Assembly: GCA_024278155.1 (NCBI GenBank)
Contig: JAJRTT010000366.1
Coordinates: 1-11,055, forward strand
Reading direction: 5' to 3'
DNA length: 11,055 nucleotides
From: Bacteroidota bacterium
Lineage (GTDB): Bacteria > Bacteroidota > Bacteroidia > Bacteroidales > JAADJA01
Position 1 is the stretch's first letter. Every line of letters begins with the position of its first letter. Below, one piece after another: positions 6,401 to 11,055 of the stretch. Below the pieces are notes generated by a model, which saw nothing but the letters and a program-made list of their open reading frames with translations, was not told the origin of the DNA and made no database searches. The translations under genes were made by a program, and so were the position numbers.

Positions 6401-8419
6401 ATGAAAAAATTAAGTACTTTATTGCTTTTACTTGGGATGTCTGCCTTCGTGTTCGGACAGACATTTGTTTCGGAAAATTTCAGTGGCAACCAAATGCCAC
6501 CTTCAGGGTGGTCGATTGATGACCAGGCCGCTCAGTGGTCTGTTGAAGGTTCGGCCAATGCGGGCGGGGTTGCCCCAGAAGCAAAATTCCATTATACGAA
6601 TGGGATTGCAACCAGCCGATTGATTTCCCCAACAGTCGATTTAAGCGGATTATCATCCGTATCGTTTACTTTTTCGCATTTTCTTGATGATTATTCAGGG
6701 AGTGGATATTCTTTGGGCGTAGCTACCACTTCGGGTGCAAGTGGAACCTGGACAGATGTTTGGACCGTTAACCCAACAGGTGACATTGGCCCTGAAACGC
6801 TTACATTTGAAATCGACAATTCCGATATTGGACAGTCTGATTTCCAGTTTTGCATTTATTTTGAAGGGGACATGTACAATCTCGATGATTGGTATATTGA
6901 TGACATTATCTTGTACAACCCTCTTGATCTCGATGGCGTATTGGTTTCCATCACCACACCAACATATGTTAGTGGTACTGCCGAAGTAACCGGTGTTGCA
7001 AAGAACTTTGGGAACACGCAAATCACTTCGCTTGATATTGACTGGGAAGTTGATGGAATGGTTCACTCAACATTTATTGATGGGTTGAGCCTTGATTTTG
7101 GCGACACTTACGATTTTACCTGTACCGATCTTTTTGACTTTCCAATCGGGTCTTATGATTTAATGGTTACAATTGCACAAGTTAATGGGACAGAAGATGA
7201 CGACCCAAACAACAACTCATTGACAAAAGAGGTAAATGTTGTTAGCCATACCGTTGACAAAAAAGCCGCTTTAGAAGAGTTTACAAGCTCTACCTGTTCA
7301 CCTTGTGCAGCATTTCATGTTAGCTTTGTTCCTTGGTGCGATACACATGCAGACGAAATGACCCTGGTAAAATATCAAATGAACTGGCCCGGAAGTGGAG
7401 ACCCTTACTATACTGAAGAGGGTGGGGTAAGAAGGAATTATTATGGTGTGACCTGGGTGCCATGGTTGGTTGGTGATGGTGAATTCACCAATACAAATAC
7501 TGCCGCAGCCCAGGCTGTTTTGGATGCCGCCGCAGCAACCCCCGCGCTTATGAGCCTTGTTTGTTCACACTCATTGGACGGAACCGTGATGACAATTACA
7601 ACAACGATCCTTCCCTATGCCAACTTTAATGATTTCAAAGTAACCATTGACGTTTTTGAATACTTGACAACTGAAAATACAGGGACAAACGGGGAAACCT
7701 CATTCGAGCACGTTATGATGAAAATGGTCCCCGGACCCAACGGTACTTCTGTCGATCTGGTTGACAGGGTTCCCTATACAATTACCGAAACCGTTGACCT
7801 CGCAGGGACAAATGTTGAAGAATGGGACGATTTGGGTGTTGCGGTTATTGTTCAAAACACTTCCTCAAAATATGTTTTCCAATCCGGTTATTCACTCGAA
7901 GATATGGCATATGCCACCGAAGGAAGACTTTCTGCAATTTATGTTGACGGGGAAGCAATTGCCAATTTCGATCCCGATGTGATGGATTATGATGTTGAGT
8001 TACCATCCGGTACGGTTGAAATGCCTACTATTACCGCTGAATTAATGGATGCCAGTGGGATTAAGGTAATTGTCCCGGCAAACGGGTTCCCTGGAACGGC
8101 AACAATTGATTCCTACGGCCAGGATTTGGCAACACATTATACGTACAATGTCAACCTTTCAGTTCTGACCGGAATCGGAAATGAAACATTTGAAGCTGTA
8201 AAGGTTTTCCCTAACCCAACAAACGGGAAGCTTTACCTAAGAGGTGCTGAAAACACAAACGTTAAAGTTTATAGTGCAATCGGAACTGAAGTTGCTTCAT
8301 ATGAAGGTTTCACGGGAAATACAATTGACCTGTCGAACCTTGGGAATGGTATTTATTTCATCCATATCGTACTTGAGGACAAAACAGTCGTGAACAAGAA
8401 AATAAATTTGTACAGATAG
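6401..8419 (+). CDS. T9SS-exported protein with Omp28-like thioredoxin-fold domain
   Basis: A 672-residue exported protein. MKKLSTLLLLLGMSAFVFGQ is a clear signal peptide, and an A-rich leader precedes the ATG. Residues 21-173 look like the jelly-roll 'choice-of-anchor J' type domain (ENFSGNQMPPSGWSIDD near the start, DDWYIDDIILYNP at the end). Residues 178-280 look like a CARDB-type beta-sandwich. Residues 288-400 resemble the Omp28 family: ALEEFTSSTCSPCAAFH gives a CxxC pair at C299 and C302, and YGVTWVPW supplies the proline (P354) expected near a thioredoxin-fold active site, so disulfide chemistry is possible. A cadherin-like beta-sandwich follows at about 507-588. Residues 601-672 (VFPNPTNGKLYL to KKINLYR) form a textbook type A T9SS sorting domain, cleaved on export. 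The protein should end up on the cell surface or outside. Its substrate is unknown; adhesion or redox handling of exported partners are both possible. It has its own strong terminator. Confidence 0.9.
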   Translation: MKKLSTLLLLLGMSAFVFGQTFVSENFSGNQMPPSGWSIDDQAAQWSVEGSANAGGVAPEAKFHYTNGIATSRLISPTVDLSGLSSVSFTFSHFLDDYSGSGYSLGVATTSGASGTWTDVWTVNPTGDIGPETLTFEIDNSDIGQSDFQFCIYFEGDMYNLDDWYIDDIILYNPLDLDGVLVSITTPTYVSGTAEVTGVAKNFGNTQITSLDIDWEVDGMVHSTFIDGLSLDFGDTYDFTCTDLFDFPIGSYDLMVTIAQVNGTEDDDPNNNSLTKEVNVVSHTVDKKAALEEFTSSTCSPCAAFHVSFVPWCDTHADEMTLVKYQMNWPGSGDPYYTEEGGVRRNYYGVTWVPWLVGDGEFTNTNTAAAQAVLDAAAATPALMSLVCSHSLDGTVMTITTTILPYANFNDFKVTIDVFEYLTTENTGTNGETSFEHVMMKMVPGPNGTSVDLVDRVPYTITETVDLAGTNVEEWDDLGVAVIVQNTSSKYVFQSGYSLEDMAYATEGRLSAIYVDGEAIANFDPDVMDYDVELPSGTVEMPTITAELMDASGIKVIVPANGFPGTATIDSYGQDLATHYTYNVNLSVLTGIGNETFEAVKVFPNPTNGKLYLRGAENTNVKVYSAIGTEVASYEGFTGNTIDLSNLGNGIYFIHIVLEDKTVVNKKINLYR

Positions 8420-8434
8420 GGCGTTATTGCGTTT

Positions 8435-8472
8435 AAACAAAAAAGGCCATCGAACGATGGCCTTTTTTGTTT
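8435..8472. terminator. Strong bidirectional intrinsic terminator
   Basis: An 18-base arm, AAACAAAAAAGGCCATCG (8435-8452), pairs perfectly with 8455-8472 across a two-base AA. The GC core is GGCCATCG/CGATGGCC, flanked by A6 on the left and T6 on the right, so each strand presents a hairpin followed by a T run. It sits between the stop of the T9SS gene (8419) and the stop of coaE (8473-8475), and serves both convergent genes. Confidence 0.93.
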
Positions 8473-9051
8473 TTATGAGCGAAGTCCTTTATGGATCTTC
8501 AGAACCTGCGGAATGATCAGTTGTTCACCGTCGTTGAAAACAATAAAGTCCGCCATCTTTTTCTTTTTTCCCTGATCCCATTGGTTCTTCATCCGTTCCT
8601 TTACTTCGCTTTCTGTGACATTGTCGCGTTTCATCACACGCTTTACGGCGATTTCTTCCGGGCAACATACAACAATGGTCTTGTCGAAAAACCTATAAAA
8701 CCCACTTTCAAACAAAATGGCCGCTTCCTGAACGACATAGGGTTTTTCGGAATGCTTGGAACACCAATCCTCAAAATCTTTCCTTACCAGCGGATGGATC
8801 ACTGAGTTCAAAAAAGCAATTGCCCGCTTATCATTAAAAACCAAGTTGGCCAGTTTTTTCCGATCAATTTCATCTTTGGCAAAAACACTATCCCCAAATT
8901 CATTTTTGAGTTTGTCCTTTACCTCAGGGAACAACAAAAAGCCCTTTGCCCTTTTATCGGAATGGTAAACAGGGGCACCGAATACCTCAAATATCCGTGC
9001 AACGGTGCTTTTGCCAGAACCAATATTCCCTGTCAGCCCAACTTTAACCAT
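8473..9051 (-). CDS. coaE: Dephospho-CoA kinase
   Basis: CoaE performs the last step of coenzyme A synthesis in the cytoplasm: ATP phosphorylates the 3'-hydroxyl of the ribose of dephospho-CoA. The 192-residue length is normal for the family. The Walker A loop GNIGSGKST is at residues 8-16, the conserved SDK near D32, IHPLV at 85-89 and LFESG at 113-117. The C-terminal lid region follows (KRD at 141-143, then NQWDQ, and ADFIVFNDG at 167-175). The ATG overlaps the last eight bases of the upstream YbbR-like gene (9044-9051), which implies translational coupling and a shared transcript. Transcription ends at the shared hairpin just past the stop. Confidence 0.97.
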   Translation of the reverse strand: MVKVGLTGNIGSGKSTVARIFEVFGAPVYHSDKRAKGFLLFPEVKDKLKNEFGDSVFAKDEIDRKKLANLVFNDKRAIAFLNSVIHPLVRKDFEDWCSKHSEKPYVVQEAAILFESGFYRFFDKTIVVCCPEEIAVKRVMKRDNVTESEVKERMKNQWDQGKKKKMADFIVFNDGEQLIIPQVLKIHKGLRS

Positions 9052-10039
9052 CTTTTTTTAAAACTAAAAATTCAACGTCCTCTGGGTTTATCCTGGTGAT
9101 TTTGATAAATGAAGGTTGCCGGATGATTTTCACGCGCAGCTTGCTCGCCAGGTTCAGGTCAACGGCGGTATCATAACCCAAAATAAACATATCGCTGTTT
9201 ATCCGCTTAAAATCTTTTAACGCAACAAGGTAGGTTACGCTTATTTTTTCAGGAAAGGTTTTAACCTGCATATCTTCAAAATGGCCATTCGTTATGGGCA
9301 ATTCAATGGTTGATTCCGTGAACCGCTCAACATTCAACCTAAGGCTGGTTTTGTTTTCCGAAAGATCGACATCCAAGGTTTTCCAAGGGTTGATCAAGTT
9401 TACGTTTATCGTTTTTGATTGGTTTATCCCTGACAATTTGCAAAGTCCGGTCTTCACAAAACCAATTGTATCTATTACGTCATTGGCACCGATAACATAA
9501 ACACTGTCCGGGTCAAGTACAAGCGAATCCGATAACTGGAATTGTTTTTCAAAAGAAAGATCCACATTTGCTATTACCGGTACTTTTTTGCTTGTCATCG
9601 TCGAAAACTCAAAATAAATGTTCTGGGGGGAAACGGAAACCAATTCCTGGGCAAGGCCATGCTCCCTTATTAATTTTTTCGCCATTTCCGATGTTGGGAT
9701 ACTTGCCACATATTTCCCACCGTCCTTATGTATATCAAGCGACCTGAGGTCAAATTGAATAGGCCTCTTTAATGTAAGGTACTCCAATGTTATTAGCTTA
9801 AAGCCACTGGAAGAGAGCCGAAAAGACAACAGGCTATCCGGGGTATTTGTAAGCACAAGGTTGGAAGGGGCTTTTCCATAAAGAATCGGGAAATCAATGG
9901 TTTCCATGTTCTTCTTCGACAATACGATCAGAAACCAAATAAAAATGGAAATGGCAAGGCAAACCAAAAAAACATAAAGCTGATTCCTCAACTTTTCATC
10001 CTTTGGGTTACCTATTCTTTTTATAAGATATGATTTCAA
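9044..10039 (-). CDS. YbbR-like (CdaR-family) single-pass membrane protein
   Basis: A 331-residue protein with a short basic cytoplasmic N terminus, one membrane helix at about residues 21-40 (LYVFLVCLAISIFIWFLIVL) followed by SKK, and a long beta-rich extracytoplasmic part with weak YbbR-like repeats. Such a protein commonly sits between yajC and coaE in Bacteroidota. In Firmicutes the family member CdaR controls the c-di-AMP synthase CdaA; no such enzyme is in this window, so that role is not shown here. The best start codon is TTG at 10037-10039: there is no ATG between it and an in-frame stop at 10063-10065, and the next in-frame Met (residue 45) would remove the membrane helix. The gene overlaps coaE by eight bases. 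A gap of 92 bases separates it from yajC. Confidence 0.82.
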   Translation of the reverse strand: MKSYLIKRIGNPKDEKLRNQLYVFLVCLAISIFIWFLIVLSKKNMETIDFPILYGKAPSNLVLTNTPDSLLSFRLSSSGFKLITLEYLTLKRPIQFDLRSLDIHKDGGKYVASIPTSEMAKKLIREHGLAQELVSVSPQNIYFEFSTMTSKKVPVIANVDLSFEKQFQLSDSLVLDPDSVYVIGANDVIDTIGFVKTGLCKLSGINQSKTINVNLINPWKTLDVDLSENKTSLRLNVERFTESTIELPITNGHFEDMQVKTFPEKISVTYLVALKDFKRINSDMFILGYDTAVDLNLASKLRVKIIRQPSFIKITRINPEDVEFLVLKKDG

Positions 10040-10131
10040 GATAAAGGGGTTTTTTGCAATGTGTTACACAATATCCCCATAGTGCATCCATTCTCAAATA
10101 CATACTGGTATCCATAAATTGATGCTCTTGG

Positions 10132-10464
10132 CTATTTGGCCCCAAGCTGCGATGAACCATCCATTGCCACCGCTGATTTTGCAATTTTCAACCTGTTCTG
10201 CCCTTCTACCTCTATGGTAATTGTTTCGTCCTGAATTTCTATGATTTTTCCATAAATCCCACCAATGGTAACAATCTTGTCCCCTTTTTTCAGGGCTTCG
10301 CGGTATTTCTTCTGGTCTTTGGTTTTCTTCATCTGTGGTCGGATAAAAAACAAATAAAACACAAGGACAATAAGGATCAATGGAAGAAAACTCATAATTC
10401 CACCCTGACCTTCAGGCCCTTCGGGAGAGGTCATTAATAATATGTTCAAAAAATTCATGTTCAT
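10132..10464 (-). CDS. yajC: YajC, Sec translocase accessory subunit
   Basis: YajC is a small inner-membrane protein that joins SecD-SecF around the SecYEG channel. The 110-residue protein has one membrane helix at about residues 24-41 ending in the family signature YLFFIRPQMKK, followed by a basic cytoplasmic segment and KKGDKIVTIGGIYGKI (59-74), which is the conserved YajC domain. The short glycine- and proline-rich stretch before the helix (SPEGPEGQGG) is common in Bacteroidota members. Two ATGs are available two codons apart (10464 and 10458); I took the first. Only 16 bases separate it from the DUF1573 gene upstream, so the two are probably cotranscribed. Confidence 0.95.
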   Translation of the reverse strand: MNMNFLNILLMTSPEGPEGQGGIMSFLPLILIVLVFYLFFIRPQMKKTKDQKKYREALKKGDKIVTIGGIYGKIIEIQDETITIEVEGQNRLKIAKSAVAMDGSSQLGAK

Positions 10465-10480
10465 CGTTTTAAGTTTAATG

Positions 10481-10927
10481 TTAGGGTGTAACCACCATTG
10501 CTTTTATTCTAAGTATTGTTTTGTTCGGCTGGCAATTGCTCGCCACGGTAATTGTTTTGTTTTGGATTCCCTTTCTGCCTTCACTGTCAAAGGTCACCGT
10601 TATTTTTTCTTTTTCCCCAGGCTTGATCGCTGTTTTCGGGAAACGGGTCACGGTACACCCGCATGACGAATTTACCTGGGAAATCACCAGATCGCTCTTT
10701 CCCGTATTGGTAAACCGGAAATTAAAAGAGACTTTTTCACCCTGGATTATTTTCCCGAAATCGTGTACATCTTTATCAAAGCTGATTAATGGCAATTCAT
10801 CAAGCGAGTTGTCACCTGAAGCTGAAACAGGGTTGTTCACAACATCTGTAGAGATTCCGCTTTCACGATTGTTCCCACAAGATGTCAGGATTCCAGCAGT
10901 TATTAAAAGAAAAAAAATCGACCTCAT
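10481..10927 (-). CDS. DUF1573 lipoprotein
   Basis: A 148-residue lipoprotein. The signal MRSIFFLLITAGILTSC places the lipidated Cys at residue 17, followed by a low-complexity linker to about residue 45. Residues 47-130 match DUF1573, an immunoglobulin-like beta-sandwich: FDKDVHDFGKI, FRFTNTGKSDLVISQVNSSCGCTV (split at its middle by the loop) with the CGC at 89-91, then KPGEKEKITVTFD. The family is common in Bacteroidota and has no settled function. It heads the run DUF1573-yajC-ybbR-coaE on the minus strand, and a consensus -7 box lies just upstream, so it is probably the first gene of the transcript. The position beside yajC hints at an envelope role, but nothing in the sequence shows one. 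Confidence 0.92.
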   Translation of the reverse strand: MRSIFFLLITAGILTSCGNNRESGISTDVVNNPVSASGDNSLDELPLISFDKDVHDFGKIIQGEKVSFNFRFTNTGKSDLVISQVNSSCGCTVTRFPKTAIKPGEKEKITVTFDSEGRKGIQNKTITVASNCQPNKTILRIKAMVVTP

Positions 10928-10947
10928 TTTTAGTTTTTTTTAGAGTG

Positions 10948-10955
10948 CAAAATTA
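10948..10955 (-). promoter_or_regulatory. Bacteroidota -7 box (TAATTTTG) leading the DUF1573-yajC-ybbR-coaE run
   Basis: The minus strand reads TAATTTTG, an exact match to TAnnTTTG, 20 bases upstream of the ATG at 10927. About 21 bases further upstream is a T-rich stretch (AAAAAG at 10977-10982 on the plus strand) where a degenerate -33 element could sit. The leader would be very short, with A-rich sequence before the ATG. Confidence 0.5.
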
Positions 10956-11031
10956 GAAAAATTATCAAGCCTATTTAAAAAGATTTATTTAAGTTTGTTA
11001 AATTGTAAGGAAGGGTAATTTTGGAAGGTAA

Positions 11032-11053
11032 TTGGTTGTAATTTGGTTGTAAT
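11032..11053 (+). repeat. Two tandem copies of an 11-base unit
   Basis: TTGGTTGTAAT occurs twice in direct succession (11032-11042 and 11043-11053), and the window ends on TG, which could begin more copies. It lies upstream of the DUF1573 promoter in AT-rich non-coding DNA. The period is not a multiple of three. No role can be assigned. Confidence 0.6.
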
Positions 11054-11055
11054 TG

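Noticed and set aside
10956..11055. Possible C-terminal end of an upstream minus-strand gene, open from the edge to a TAA near 10976
   Set aside because: The translated 26 residues are biased to N, Q and L from AT-rich repeats and match no family; the stretch is better read as spacer and promoter.

Overview
The window reads as Bacteroidota (Bacteroidetes) chromosome. The signs are type IX secretion (T9SS) C-terminal tails on two exported proteins, promoter -7 boxes of the TAnnTTTG type, little Shine-Dalgarno signal with A-rich leaders instead, an Omp28-like thioredoxin-fold protein, and a DUF1573 lipoprotein - yajC - ybbR-like - coaE gene run that I know from this phylum. I cannot place it below phylum level from sequence alone.

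Layout. (1) Positions 1-2121, plus strand: the 3' part of a secreted phospholipase D superfamily protein. It has an OB-fold-like segment, a fibronectin-like segment, two HKD motifs, a cadherin-like repeat and a T9SS-type tail; its start lies left of the window. (2) 2245-3394, minus: a PagL-like lipid A deacylase (acyloxyacyl hydrolase family) whose reading frame is broken by one base at a run of nine G. (3) 3547-5829, minus: a multiheme c-type cytochrome lipoprotein with seven CxxCH motifs and one CxxxCH, followed by HEAT-like and TPR repeats. (4) 5830-6400: a 571-base divergent intergenic region with no convincing gene but several inverted repeats. (5) 6401-8419, plus: a T9SS-exported protein with an N-terminal jelly-roll-like domain and a central Omp28/thioredoxin-like domain carrying CSPC. 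(6) 8435-8472: a strong bidirectional terminator between convergent genes. (7) 8473-10927, minus: coaE, a YbbR-like membrane protein, yajC and a DUF1573 lipoprotein, probably one transcription unit led by a promoter at 10948-10955.

The left part and middle are cell-envelope and exported functions: a surface nuclease or phospholipase, an outer-membrane lipid A enzyme, a periplasm-facing multiheme cytochrome and a surface thioredoxin-fold protein. The right part is a conserved housekeeping cluster mixing CoA synthesis with envelope and secretion functions. I see no CRISPR array, tRNA, rRNA, transposase, phage gene or recognisable defence system. The most notable signals are the poly-G frameshift in the PagL-like gene (phase variation or homopolymer sequencing error), the CxxxCH heme motif, and the structured non-coding stretch at 5990-6260.
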